NCBI GenBank assembly: GCA_003527225.1
Contig: DPXQ01000038.1
Location: forward strand, 1-64,000
Origin: Rhizobium sp.
GTDB lineage: Bacteria > Pseudomonadota > Alphaproteobacteria > Rhizobiales > Rhizobiaceae
Length of the DNA: 64,000 nt
Direction of reading: 5' to 3'
The translations under genes and the position numbers were made by a program. Numbering within the stretch: position 1 is the first letter of the stretch; the number at the start of each line of letters is the position of its first letter. This document shows positions 47,979 through 56,852 of the stretch, piece after piece. The notes below the pieces were generated by a model. That model saw nothing but the letters and a program-made list of their open reading frames with translations. It had not been told where the DNA came from and made no database searches.

Positions 47979-49187
47979 ATGCTTCAAGAACTGGTCGCCG
48001 CCTATGGCAACCGTTTCGTGGTCGCAGCGCTCGGCGTCAGTCTGGCGTTGCTGTGCCTGTTCGTCGTCCTGTGGCTGCTTCGCCGCCGCGCTCCCTCGCC
48101 CTTCGTGCGCGGCGGACGCAACCGTCAGCCCCGACTTCAGGTGCTGGACGCCGCAGCCGTGGATGCCCGCCGCCGGCTGGTGCTTGTGCGCCGCGACAAT
48201 GTCGAACACCTGATCATGATAGGCGGCCCGACCGATATCGTCGTCGAAAGCGGAATCGGAGACGAGCGCCCTTATCTTTCGGCTATTCCCGTTTCACCGG
48301 ACGCCATGCGCCTTGCCCATGAGGCGCCGGCGCCTGATGCCGCACCGGCTGCAATCGCTCAGCCGCAGCCCGAACCAACCACAATTCCGGTGACGGCAGA
48401 GCCCTCCCCGGCGATGCAGCGCCCAATCCCCGCCAACGCCTCCGAAGAGCGGCCACGCCCAACGATCCCGGTCCGTCCCCCCACCCCACCAGCGGCGGAG
48501 CCGGCAGCGCCCGTCGCGCAGGCGCTCCCATTGCAGCCAAAGGCGTCGACGATACCTCCCGGCCCGCCGGCCGCGCCAGCTCCAATAGCTCCCGTCGTCG
48601 CGGCGCCCGAGCCTGGCAAATCCGCGGACACGTCGTCGATCTTCATTGATACGGACACTATCCTGGAGGCCGGAGATAGCCGGGTGATGCCGGATCAGAC
48701 CGTAGTGGCGCCGCCCGCGCCTGACACGGCCATTTCCGCCGCAGAGGCATCGGCACCGATCAGGCCGGAAGTCCCGTCAGTTTCCATCGATCCCGCCGAA
48801 ATTCTCGAAGCGGCCCGCAGCCGGGTCATGCCGAATCTGCCGGCATCAGTCCCGATGGCGCAGCCTGATATTCAGCCCGCTTTGCAGATTTCCGAGGAGA
48901 CACCGGTTCCGGACGATACCGGGTCGCGGCGGATTCCAAGCGATTTCGAACGCGTACTCGAAGAGGAAATGGCCATCCATCTGGCCGCGACTGCGCCCGG
49001 AACGGAAATCAACCGTCCGGAAAAACCGTTCGTCCCGGAGATTCGACCGGACCGTCCGGTCTCCATCCCACCGATCCCGTCGCAACCGACGCAAGAAAAG
49101 CAGTCCGCAGCCACAGGCGACGAACCGAACCTGCAAAACGAAATTGCGCGTATTTTTGGGGAAATGTCGGTCAATCGCAACGGCTGA
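47979..49187 (+). CDS. FliO-like membrane protein with long disordered tail
   Basis: A 402-residue protein. One membrane helix (about residues 13-34) is followed by a small FliO-type domain (QVLDAAAVDARRRLVLVRRD, LIMIGGPTDIVVESGI). The remaining 290 residues are Pro/Ala-rich and likely disordered. They include a repeated short motif: IDTDTILEAGDSRVMP (about 230) and IDPAEILEAARSRVMP (about 275). FliO helps assemble the flagellar export gate, but no flagellar genes are near and cckA is the neighbour. A separate, non-flagellar role is therefore possible. The start follows AAGGAGGG. Confidence 0.7.
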   Translation: MLQELVAAYGNRFVVAALGVSLALLCLFVVLWLLRRRAPSPFVRGGRNRQPRLQVLDAAAVDARRRLVLVRRDNVEHLIMIGGPTDIVVESGIGDERPYLSAIPVSPDAMRLAHEAPAPDAAPAAIAQPQPEPTTIPVTAEPSPAMQRPIPANASEERPRPTIPVRPPTPPAAEPAAPVAQALPLQPKASTIPPGPPAAPAPIAPVVAAPEPGKSADTSSIFIDTDTILEAGDSRVMPDQTVVAPPAPDTAISAAEASAPIRPEVPSVSIDPAEILEAARSRVMPNLPASVPMAQPDIQPALQISEETPVPDDTGSRRIPSDFERVLEEEMAIHLAATAPGTEINRPEKPFVPEIRPDRPVSIPPIPSQPTQEKQSAATGDEPNLQNEIARIFGEMSVNRNG

Positions 49188-49223
49188 CAGCACCGGCGCC
49201 CGACAGGCGTTGCCTAGCTGACC

Positions 49224-49248
49224 GGAGCGCCGAGAGATCGGGCGCTCC
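49224..49248. terminator. Bidirectional terminator between FliO-like gene and dksA
   Basis: GGAGCGCC, nine-base loop, GGCGCTCC: an eight-pair perfect stem between convergent genes. Confidence 0.6.
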
Positions 49249-49278
49249 GCAATCTATGAGCAATACAGGGCGACGTAC

Positions 49279-49698
49279 TTATTCGTCGCGATAGACTTTT
49301 TCGCGGCGCTCGTGGCGTTCCTGGGCCTCGATGGACAACGTTGCAATGGGCCGGGCATCGAGCCGCTTGAGCCCGATGGGCTCCCCGGTTTCCTCGCAAT
49401 AACCGTAGGTTCCTTCGTCGATCCGCTGCAGTGCCGCGTCGATCTTCGCGATCAGCTTGCGCTGGCGGTCGCGTGCACGAAGCTCGATTGCACGGTCTGT
49501 CTCGGAAGATGCACGGTCCGCCAGATCGGGATGGTTGGCACTTTCTTCTGCAAGATGGCCCAGGGTTTCCCGCGCTTCCCGCAGGATGTCGTTCTTCCAA
49601 GCGATCAGCTTGGCACGAAAATAGGCCTTTTGGTTCGCGTTCATGAACTCATCGTCTTCCGAGAGCACATAATTGCTAAGATTGATCTTCTCACTCAA
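49279..49698 (-). CDS. dksA: RNA polymerase-binding regulator DksA
   Basis: A 139-residue DksA/TraR protein that works with ppGpp at RNA polymerase. The coiled coil (AYFRAKLIAWKNDILREARE ... LRARDRQRKLIAKIDAALQRI) keeps the tip region DRASSETDRAIELRARDR. The globular end reads YGYCEETGEPIGLKRLDARP followed by IATLSIEAQE: only one of four canonical zinc cysteines remains. I choose TTG at 49698, with AGGAGA at ideal spacing and a promoter just upstream; the ATG at 49719 would leave a leader of only a few bases. Confidence 0.93.
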   Translation of the reverse strand: MSEKINLSNYVLSEDDEFMNANQKAYFRAKLIAWKNDILREARETLGHLAEESANHPDLADRASSETDRAIELRARDRQRKLIAKIDAALQRIDEGTYGYCEETGEPIGLKRLDARPIATLSIEAQERHERREKVYRDE

Positions 49699-49732
49699 CG
49701 CGATTCTCCTGAAGAACATCTCAATGGCCGGG

Positions 49733-49761
49733 TGTATATCCTTTCAATACCGTCGGTTCAA
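49733..49761 (-). promoter_or_regulatory. Predicted dksA promoter
   Basis: On the minus strand TTGAAC (49761-49756) and TATACA (49738-49733) are 17 bases apart, placing transcription start near 49726 and supporting the TTG translation start. Confidence 0.6.
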
Positions 49762-49969
49762 GCCTTACAACCAGCTTTGAACCATTTTTAAATCTGTCAT
49801 ATAATTAGGCTAAACGTCTATTTCTTAACCACTATTTGAAATTGCTCCTTTCATGCAGGCTCAGCCGCGTCTGCCCGCGAGGCGGCTGATCGACCACTGA
49901 TGCCTGTTGACGGATATCCCCGACTAAAGCTAGGTCAGGTAATCACGCCTGTCGCGGAAAACTGGACGA

Positions 49970-50482
49970 ATGACCACCGTATTACCGCTCCCCAAACGTA
50001 TCTATCTGCTGCGGCACGCGAAATCGGGCTGGACCCAGCCTGGAGAACGAGATTTCGACAGGACGTTGAATGACGCCGGGTACGGCGAGGCTGAACGCGT
50101 GGCGGGCCAGGCCGCCAGCAAGGGCTACCGGCCCGATCTCATCGTCAGTTCGACAGCCAAGCGCTGCCGCGAAACAGCAGAAGCGATCCATAGCGCGTTC
50201 TCGACAGAAATCGAATGCCGCTTTGTCGACGAACTCTATAACTGCCCTGCCGACACCTACCTTGAAATCCTAGCTTCGCTGACAGAGTTTTCGTCCACCA
50301 TGCTGGTTGGGCACAATCCCGCCATCGAGGAAGTTCTCTTCATGCTTATCGGCTCCGAGGCCGCCCAAGAAGCGGTCCCCCAGGGGTTTCCGACCTCTGG
50401 CCTGGCCGTGCTCGACTACGATCCCGATACGCGCGAAAGCGGGAGCGGACATTGGTCACTGACCGATTTTCTCGTCGGCTAG
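49970..50482 (+). CDS. sixA: SixA-type phosphohistidine phosphatase
   Basis: A 170-residue histidine-phosphatase-fold protein. The catalytic LRHAKSGW is at residues 14-21, and the second site reads VGHNPAIEEV. This short, lid-less form matches SixA, which dephosphorylates phosphohistidine on Hpt domains or the nitrogen-PTS protein NPr. A missing-His Hpt-like protein and the CckA kinase are coded in the same window, but no direct link is shown. Confidence 0.82.
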   Translation: MTTVLPLPKRIYLLRHAKSGWTQPGERDFDRTLNDAGYGEAERVAGQAASKGYRPDLIVSSTAKRCRETAEAIHSAFSTEIECRFVDELYNCPADTYLEILASLTEFSSTMLVGHNPAIEEVLFMLIGSEAAQEAVPQGFPTSGLAVLDYDPDTRESGSGHWSLTDFLVG

Positions 50483-50608
50483 GAGTTTGCCACGACGCGT
50501 AAAGCGCTGATGCTGTCCGGCAGCCATGTTTCCGTTTTTCGGCCCGTCCTTTATTGGTGCCGCACAGTTTCCTATATTGGCCAGCATGCAGCGCGCGGGG
50601 ATTGAGAT

Positions 50609-52084
50609 TTGTCACCATCCATAACTTCCCTTTCCGACGAAGCCGCTATTGCCTTCGACAATCTTGCAGACCGCGCCTCAAATCTCGTCAACCCGGCGAT
50701 ACGGCTCGGCGTGACAGGGCTCTCGCGTTCGGGGAAGACGGTCTTCATCTCCTCACTGGTCCACAACCTGTTGCACGGCGGCAGACTTCCACTCTTCGAA
50801 GCGCTGCAATCGGGTCGTATCTCATCGACCAGGCTCGAACAGCAGCCCGACGATGCTGTGCCCCGCTTCCAGTACGAGGACCATATCCGCGCCCTGGTAA
50901 AGGATCGGATCTGGCCGGACTCGACGCGGGCGATTTCTGAATTGCGCCTGACGATCGAGTACCAGAGTGCCAGCGGATGGAACCGCTTCTTCTCGCCCGG
51001 ACGGTTGTCGATCGATATCGTCGACTATCCTGGAGAATGGCTGCTGGACCTGCCACTGCTGGGGCAGGATTTCCGGACCTTCAGCGACAACACCGTGGCG
51101 CTCGCGGGGACAGGGATCCGCACGGAGCTCTCGCGGCAATGGCTCAAGCTAGCGGCATCCGTTGACATGGACGCGCCGGCCGACGAGATGGTCGCCAAGA
51201 AGCTTGCCGAGGCTTTCACGGCATATCTGAGGGCCTGCAAGTCGGATGAGCGCTCGCTGTCGACGTTGCCTCCCGGCCGTTTTTTGATGCCGGGAGACCT
51301 CGAGGGTTCCCCGGCCTTGACCTTCGCGCCACTGATCGGCTTGCCCGATACAAGAGCGCCGAAAGGGTCGTTGAGGGCCATGATGGAGCGCCGCTACGAA
51401 TCCTACAAGAGTGTCGTGGTCAAGCCGTTCTTCCGCGAGCACTTCGCAAGACTCGACCGCCAGATAGTCCTTGTCGATGCTCTCCAGGCCATCAATCGTG
51501 GCCCCGAGGCGGTGCAGGATCTGGAACGCGCGCTTGCCGACGTGCTCGCCTGCTTCCGTCCCGGCTCCAACTCTTTCCTGACCGCGCTCCTTCGCCGGCG
51601 CATCGACCGCGTGCTCGTCGCCGCCACCAAGGCCGATCACCTGCACCATGAAAGCCACGACCGCCTGCAGGCCATTACCCGACGACTGGTCGATCGTGCC
51701 ATCACCAATATCGGCATGGCCGGCGCCGGGATCGAGGTCATGGCGATCGCGTCGGTACGCGCAACCCGCGAGGCGAGCGTCCGGCAGAATGGCGACGAAC
51801 TCCCGGTGATCGTCGGCACGCCGATGGCCGGGGAGACGGTCGGCAAGGAACGTTTCGACGGCACCCGCAAGACAGCGGTCTTTCCGGGCGACCTGCCCGA
51901 GGACCCGGAAGGATTTTTCCGGACGCTGGATGACGCCACCCACGGCGCCTACCTGCCCGAACTCAATATCGTGCGCTTTCGCCCGCCCCAACTCGAAGAG
52001 ACGGGCGGCGGGATCAAGCTTTCCATTCCGCACATCCGGCTCGACCGAGCCATGCAATTCCTGTTCGGAGACCGATTGGCATGA
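50609..52084 (+). CDS. ycjX: YcjX-family GTPase-like protein
   Basis: A 491-residue YcjX-type protein with a P-loop GLSRSGKTVF (about residues 36-45), a Walker-B-like IDIVDYPGEW and a late NKxD-like AATKADH. The family is stress-linked in gammaproteobacteria (with YcjF) but its activity is unknown. The start is TTG at 50609, following GGGGATTGAG. Its last codon overlaps the start of the YcjF-like gene (ATGA). Confidence 0.87.
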   Translation: MSPSITSLSDEAAIAFDNLADRASNLVNPAIRLGVTGLSRSGKTVFISSLVHNLLHGGRLPLFEALQSGRISSTRLEQQPDDAVPRFQYEDHIRALVKDRIWPDSTRAISELRLTIEYQSASGWNRFFSPGRLSIDIVDYPGEWLLDLPLLGQDFRTFSDNTVALAGTGIRTELSRQWLKLAASVDMDAPADEMVAKKLAEAFTAYLRACKSDERSLSTLPPGRFLMPGDLEGSPALTFAPLIGLPDTRAPKGSLRAMMERRYESYKSVVVKPFFREHFARLDRQIVLVDALQAINRGPEAVQDLERALADVLACFRPGSNSFLTALLRRRIDRVLVAATKADHLHHESHDRLQAITRRLVDRAITNIGMAGAGIEVMAIASVRATREASVRQNGDELPVIVGTPMAGETVGKERFDGTRKTAVFPGDLPEDPEGFFRTLDDATHGAYLPELNIVRFRPPQLEETGGGIKLSIPHIRLDRAMQFLFGDRLA

Positions 52085-53172
52085 CCCGGAAACCAACGCC
52101 TCAATCCACGCCTGCAGGACGCCGCCCGGCTTCCTTTACCGTCGAGCCGGAGGAACAGGCCGCCCCCGCCAACGTGCCGGAATCGCGCGCGCCGCGCAGT
52201 TTCGATGGCGACATTGCAATCGTCCCGGACGAAGAGGACCCGTTCCTGGCGGCTGACGAAGCCTCGGGCCCGGCGGATTCCCCCGTCGCCGCGCCGAGAC
52301 CCAGACGCTTTTCCTTCGCCAAGCTCGCGCTCGGCGCTTTTTCGATCCTTTTCTCGCTTGCCGTCGGCCTTTGGATTGACGCCCTGATCACGGATCTTTT
52401 TACCCGGTCCGACTGGCTCGGCTATGGCGCGCTCGCAGTCCTGGCTGTCGGTCTGCTCGCGCTCTTCGTCGCCCTTGCCCGCGAACTCTTCGGCCTGTGG
52501 CGTCTCGAAGCCGTGCAATCGCTGAAGAGCGAGGCGGCGCTTGCGGCTTCCGAACATCGCACTCACGAGGCCAAAACCTTAGTGAAGCGGCTCGCAAAGC
52601 TCGTTGCCGCCAGACCTGAGACCGCTCGTGGCCGGGCAACGCTTCAGGCCAGCGAGGACGATATCATTGATGCTCCGCAGCTGATCGAACTTGCCGAGCG
52701 GGAACTGCTGGCGCCGCTCGACATCAGGGCACGCGCACTGATCCTCGGAAGCTCGAAGCGCGTATCCGTCGTAACGGCGGTCAGCCCCCGCGCCGTCGTC
52801 GATCTCGCCTATGTCCTGTTCGAAGTTGTTCGTCTCGTCCGCGCGATGGCCGAGCTTTACGGCGGACGCCCGGGCTCGATCGGCATGCTGCGGCTCTTGC
52901 GCGATGTTCTCGCTCATCTGGCGGTAACCGGCTCGATCGCGGTCGGCGACGGCCTCGCCCAACAGATTCTCGGCCATGGACTGGCCTCGCGCTTGTCCGC
53001 ACGGCTCGGCGAAGGCGTCATCAACGGACTGATGACGGCACGCATCGGGATCGCCGCGATGGACCTGTGCCGGCCACTGCCGTTCAGAGCCGTCAAGCGG
53101 CCAGGCATTGGGGATTTCATCTCGGACCTGGCGCCCCGGCTAACCGGTGGGCCGACTGCGGGCACGGACTGA
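52081..53172 (+). CDS. ycjF: YcjF/TIGR01620-family membrane protein (DUF697)
   Basis: A 363-residue protein with an acidic, Pro-rich N-terminal region, two membrane helices (about residues 79-97 and 115-137) and a C-terminal DUF697 domain (AVSPRAVVDLAYVLFEVVRL, GEGVINGLMTARIGIAAMDLCRP). It is the usual partner of YcjX, and here the ATGA overlap makes coupled translation likely. The pair is probably a membrane-bound GTPase system; its role is unknown. Confidence 0.87.
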   Translation: MTRKPTPQSTPAGRRPASFTVEPEEQAAPANVPESRAPRSFDGDIAIVPDEEDPFLAADEASGPADSPVAAPRPRRFSFAKLALGAFSILFSLAVGLWIDALITDLFTRSDWLGYGALAVLAVGLLALFVALARELFGLWRLEAVQSLKSEAALAASEHRTHEAKTLVKRLAKLVAARPETARGRATLQASEDDIIDAPQLIELAERELLAPLDIRARALILGSSKRVSVVTAVSPRAVVDLAYVLFEVVRLVRAMAELYGGRPGSIGMLRLLRDVLAHLAVTGSIAVGDGLAQQILGHGLASRLSARLGEGVINGLMTARIGIAAMDLCRPLPFRAVKRPGIGDFISDLAPRLTGGPTAGTD

Positions 53173-53297
53173 CGAGCTGCTGTTTTGATTTTTCAGATTG
53201 CCGACGAACGTCTTAGACGCTACCAGAAATGAAGCATTAACCATTTTCGCGTTAGATGCTGAACAGGTTTTCTCGTAGTTCGTACCAAGGCAAACCG

Positions 53298-53852
53298 ATG
53301 TCGTTTCGCTTCATTTCATTCGTTGGCTCTCTCGCCGCCATATCCGTCGCCGGTGCGATCGCCGATACTTCAACGGCGCAAGCGGCATCGCGCGACAAGC
53401 GCTTCTTCGAATCGGTTTCCGGAATCTGGAAGGGGCCGGGCGAGATCGTCGCCGGCAAATACAAGGGCACGAAGTTCACCTGCAACCTGACCGGTATCTC
53501 TTCGACTGGAAGCGAGACCGGACTGAAGCTCGACGGGACGTGCCGCGTTGGCGTATTCTCGCAGCCCATGTCCGCCGTCATTTCCCAGGTCGGCAACAGC
53601 TATCAGGGGCAGTTTCTCGATGGCGCGGACGGCAAGGGACTCGATATCGTCTCCGGCTCGGTCAGCAATGACAAGGTCGTGGTCGGCATCAACCGCGCAA
53701 AGCTGAACGGCGCCATGGTCGCCCGCTTGCAGAACGACACCGCGATGAACATCACCATATCCGTCAAGGTCGAAGATCGCATGATCCCGGTGATCGGGCT
53801 TTCGCTGAACCGCGAACTCGATGCCAACGCGGTTGGTTCGATCAAGAAGTAG
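53298..53852 (+). CDS. Exported protein of unknown function
   Basis: A 184-residue protein with a signal peptide (FISFVGSLAAISVAGAIADT, cleavage near residue 32 after AQA). The mature domain has alternating strands and two cysteines (FTCNLTG and GTCRVG) that could pair. No family is recognised. The ATG at 53298 fits the signal peptide and follows AAGGCAAACC. A CtrA-like half-site TTAACCAT lies about 60 bases upstream (near 53237). Confidence 0.7.
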   Translation: MSFRFISFVGSLAAISVAGAIADTSTAQAASRDKRFFESVSGIWKGPGEIVAGKYKGTKFTCNLTGISSTGSETGLKLDGTCRVGVFSQPMSAVISQVGNSYQGQFLDGADGKGLDIVSGSVSNDKVVVGINRAKLNGAMVARLQNDTAMNITISVKVEDRMIPVIGLSLNRELDANAVGSIKK

Positions 53853-53901
53853 CCGCGCCGAGAAAAGCATCCCCGGAAACACCTGTCCCGGGCGTTGATG
53901 C

Positions 53902-54423
53902 TCACTTCGTGCGCCACCAATCCCCATCGTCGTTCGCAACGACAATACCGGACTTGTCTGCCGCAGCCAGCCACGCCTCGACGGGCCGCCCGTTGACCTG
54001 AAGCGTCGGGGCGATATCGGCAAGCGGCATCAGCACGAAAGCCCTTTCCGTCATCCGCGGATGGGGAATGATCAGCGCCCCGGTGTCAATATCCAGACCG
54101 TCGAAGGTGAGAATATCCATGTCGATCGTCCTGGGTCCCCAGCGCTCCTTCCGCACCCGCTTCATGTCACGCTCGATCGAAAGGCACGCATCAAGCAGGC
54201 CAAGCGGCTCCAGTCGCGTCTCAAGGGCGGCACAGCAATTGTAGAAATCGGCCTGGTCGGTCTTGCCCCACGGGGGCGTGCGGTAAAGCCGCGATACCGC
54301 TGTCACGCGGCAATCTTCGCGCCCGTCCAGACGCCTTAGTGCCTGGGCCATGGCCGCGATCGGATCGCCGATATTGCCGCCGAGCCCGATCGTTGCGGCG
54401 CGCCAATCATGATCGCCCGCCAT
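53902..54423 (-). CDS. folK: 6-hydroxymethyl-7,8-dihydropterin pyrophosphokinase
   Basis: A 173-residue HPPK that transfers pyrophosphate from ATP to hydroxymethyl-dihydropterin in folate synthesis. The GLGGNIGDP start, the YNCCAALET block, and the magnesium-site segment RWGPRTIDMDILTFD are intact, with the closing IPHPRMTERAFVLMPL. It begins two bases after the folP stop. In many bacteria folB lies between folP and folK; here it does not. Confidence 0.95.
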   Translation of the reverse strand: MAGDHDWRAATIGLGGNIGDPIAAMAQALRRLDGREDCRVTAVSRLYRTPPWGKTDQADFYNCCAALETRLEPLGLLDACLSIERDMKRVRKERWGPRTIDMDILTFDGLDIDTGALIIPHPRMTERAFVLMPLADIAPTLQVNGRPVEAWLAAADKSGIVVANDDGDWWRTK

Positions 54424-54425
54424 GC

Positions 54426-55313
54426 TCAGCGCTCACCTTTGTCCGACCGAAACCGCCCTGCTCCCGCACGCTTTTCCGCCTCGAGCATGGCATCAGCGAC
54501 GGCGAGCATGTCGCGATTGATCGCAACGTTATGCACCCGGAAGACCACCGCTCCCTTGACGCGCAGCAGGACGGTTGTCGCCGCCGTCGCGGCATCCCGC
54601 TCGGCCGCGTCGCGGCCGGTCAACGTGCCCAGGAAGCGCTTGCGCGAGGTGCCGGCAAGGATCGGCAGACCGAGAACATGCAATTCTTCGAACCTCGCCA
54701 TCAGTTCGAGGTTTTCTGCCTCGGTCTCCTTCGCAAAGCCGAATCCCGGATCAAGCATGATCGTGCCGCGCTCGACACCGGCGGCTGCGGCAATATCGAG
54801 CGACCGGTTGAGATAGGCGAACTGGTCGGCGATCACATCGGCAAGCTTTTCTCGCCCGCGGCCGGTATGCATGATGCAGAGCCCTGCTCTTGTGTCCGCC
54901 GCGACCGCCGCGATCTCAGGTTCCTTTTGCAGCCCGTAGACGTCATTGATGATGTGCGCGCCGGCGGCAATCGCCAGCCGGGCCGTTTCGGCACGGTAGG
55001 TGTCCACCGAAATCAGGGCCTCGCTCTCGCGCGCCAGCCGTTCAATCACCGGCAACACCCGGTCCTGCTCTTCTGGTGCACTCACAACAGACGCGCCCGG
55101 CCTAGTCGATTCGCCGCCGATATCAAGAATATCGGCACCCTCTTCCACACAGCGCAGGCCATGCGCCACCGCTTCGCCGGTCGCGAAATGCTGACCACCG
55201 TCGGAAAAGGAATCGGGTGTCACGTTGACGATCGCCATCAACCGGCCGCGCGATAGATCAAGGCGGCGCCCTTGAGCGACGAGCCAGTCCTTATTCCCTG
55301 CGCTGGTCACCAC
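54426..55313 (-). CDS. folP: Dihydropteroate synthase
   Basis: A 295-residue dihydropteroate synthase, the sulfonamide target, which joins pterin pyrophosphate to p-aminobenzoate. Signatures are AIVNVTPDSFSDGG, DIGGESTRPGA, and the late GTSRKRFLG. Translation starts at GTG (55313) after GGGAGG. It is the first gene of a folP-folK pair. Confidence 0.96.
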   Translation of the reverse strand: MVTSAGNKDWLVAQGRRLDLSRGRLMAIVNVTPDSFSDGGQHFATGEAVAHGLRCVEEGADILDIGGESTRPGASVVSAPEEQDRVLPVIERLARESEALISVDTYRAETARLAIAAGAHIINDVYGLQKEPEIAAVAADTRAGLCIMHTGRGREKLADVIADQFAYLNRSLDIAAAAGVERGTIMLDPGFGFAKETEAENLELMARFEELHVLGLPILAGTSRKRFLGTLTGRDAAERDAATAATTVLLRVKGAVVFRVHNVAINRDMLAVADAMLEAEKRAGAGRFRSDKGER

Positions 55314-55414
55314 GGCATATCCTCCCTTGATAAAAAAAGCGGTCGGCGATATTGCACTTGCTGAGGCTATGCCCCAAGGTCGCAGCGATTACAACATTGC
55401 GGATAACAAGCATC

Positions 55415-56029
55415 ATGGCTGCACGCCGCCTTCGGGTCTATATCACCGCTGCGGCTTTTCTCGGTCTTTTGACGGGCACCGCAACGCCCGAGACCATTGT
55501 TCACAAGTCCATCAGCTACTTCCAGATAAGTGGCACCACGGCCGAGGACCTCGACCGCGAACTCGGGCGCAACGGGCCCAAGACGAAATCGACCGGTTCG
55601 CGCCATCCTGGCGCGACGCGGATCAGGTTCGGCGGTGACGTCACCTATGTCGAGTCCGACAATCGCTGCGCGGTGAGCAAGGCAAAAGTGACATTGAAGA
55701 CCCAACTCATCCTGCCGAAATGGAAGAACCGCAATCGTGCCGGGAAAGATCTCGCATTGATATGGGACTCCCTCTCAAGCGATATCAAGCGCCACGAAGA
55801 ACGGCACGCGGAGATTGCCCGCCAATACGCGAGAAAACTCGAGAAAACTGTCAAGTCCTTGCGTCCGCAACGCGATTGCCTTGCCATGGAGGCAAGGGTA
55901 GCTGAAGCGACCGATCGGATCATCGAAGCGCATGACAAGGATCAGATGCGTTTCGACCGGGTCGAGGCGGCCAATTTCGAGAAGCGGATGATTCGCATCC
56001 TCGACTACCGCTCGAAACGTGTTCCTTAA
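55415..56029 (+). CDS. DUF922 secreted protein with HExxH-like motif
   Basis: A 204-residue exported protein (signal peptide residues 1-24) of the DUF922 family, annotated as possible zinc proteases. The motif RHEERHAEI gives His127 and His131 with Glu128, a zincin-like arrangement. Two cysteines (Cys85 and Cys155) may form a disulfide. Activity has not been shown for the family as far as I know. The start is the ATG at 55415, though its ribosome site is weak. Confidence 0.72.
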   Translation: MAARRLRVYITAAAFLGLLTGTATPETIVHKSISYFQISGTTAEDLDRELGRNGPKTKSTGSRHPGATRIRFGGDVTYVESDNRCAVSKAKVTLKTQLILPKWKNRNRAGKDLALIWDSLSSDIKRHEERHAEIARQYARKLEKTVKSLRPQRDCLAMEARVAEATDRIIEAHDKDQMRFDRVEAANFEKRMIRILDYRSKRVP

Positions 56030-56169
56030 GCAATTGCGCCACGCGGCAACGCCTTTCTCGACAAGAAATCGTCGAATTTTCCCGTCGAACTTGTGTGAAA
56101 CTTGCGCGATTGCCTGTGAATAACCAGCTATTTCTAACAGTAGCACTTGCTAACAAACCGAAATACACA

Positions 56170-56313
56170 TGTCATTGACGCCTGAATCTCCAGCGTCACT
56201 GCGTATTTGGGTTCTCCCGGCGCAGCGTCGGATCGCAGGTGGCTCCTCCCTCGCCTGTTGGCGATGCGCCCCTCTGCCTCGCTCGTCGCCAGTCGAAGAG
56301 CGAGGCTTTTTTT
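56170..56313 (+). ncRNA. Candidate small RNA with CUCCUCCC loop and terminator
   Basis: Between two convergent genes lies a run of hairpins: GACGC...GCGTC (56178-56198), CTGCG...CGCAG (56200-56225, approximate), then CAGGTG, a loop holding CTCCTCCC, CGCCTG (56236-56257), and finally a strong terminator at 56276-56313. Exposed CUCCUCCC loops define the alphaproteobacterial alpha-r14/cuckoo RNA type, thought to pair with ribosome sites. I found no convincing promoter. The 5' end is a guess. Confidence 0.4.
56276..56313 (+). terminator. Strong intrinsic terminator of the candidate sRNA
   Basis: GCCTCGCTC, 13-base loop, GAGCGAGGC followed by seven Ts. It lies 250 bases beyond the nearest plus-strand gene, so it probably ends a separate transcript. 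Confidence 0.75.
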
Positions 56314-56326
56314 GTGCCAGTGGCTT

Positions 56327-56647
56327 TCAGCCCTGACGCTCGGGGACACGCACGACGAGCCCATCCAGGGCGGCCGTGACCTTGATCTGACAGGAAAGGC
56401 GCGAATTCGGCTGCACATCGACGGCGAAATCGAGCATGTCTTCCTCCATGGGCGATGGCGCGCCGACGGCGTCAGTCCAAGCCTCATCGACATACACATG
56501 GCAGGTGGCACAGGCGCAGGCCCCGCCGCATTCGGCCTCGATTCCCGGTACGGAATTGCGTACCGCGTTTTCCATGACCGTCGAGCCCTCTGCGGCATTG
56601 ATATCGAAACGGGTGCCGTCAAACGCTATGAAGGTCAGATTTGCCAT
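56327..56647 (-). CDS. 2Fe-2S ferredoxin, adrenodoxin type
   Basis: A 106-residue ferredoxin. The cluster ligands are Cys40, Cys46, Cys49 and Cys86 (CGGACACATC and LSCQI), the C-x5-C-x2-C spacing of the adrenodoxin/FdxB group. Such ferredoxins pass electrons to P450s or support iron-sulfur assembly. The ATG at 56647 is where homology begins. No hydroxylase or isc gene adjoins it. Confidence 0.92.
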   Translation of the reverse strand: MANLTFIAFDGTRFDINAAEGSTVMENAVRNSVPGIEAECGGACACATCHVYVDEAWTDAVGAPSPMEEDMLDFAVDVQPNSRLSCQIKVTAALDGLVVRVPERQG

Positions 56648-56852
56648 GTCGTGGTATCCACACTTTGCCGATTGGAAACGGGCGAACTCATTCACGAAAA
56701 TCCAAAGCCCGTCAATATTTCGGACGCTTAAATATGCCCGTTCACGGGAAAGTGGGAGCCACCCAGGCAACAGTCCACTTGCGGGAGTAACGTTTGCGTC
56801 CCGCGGCCCATACTGGGGGCAATGGCCAGGCGGCTCGGGCAACAAAGAGGAA

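Noticed and set aside
53225..53250. A CtrA site before the exported protein at 53.3 kb
   Set aside because: Only a half-site TTAACCAT is present; the second half is not at the expected spacing.
56170..56313. 6S RNA as an alternative for the small RNA candidate
   Set aside because: No long two-strand stem with a central bulge is seen; the hairpin row with a CUCCUCCC loop fits the cuckoo type better.
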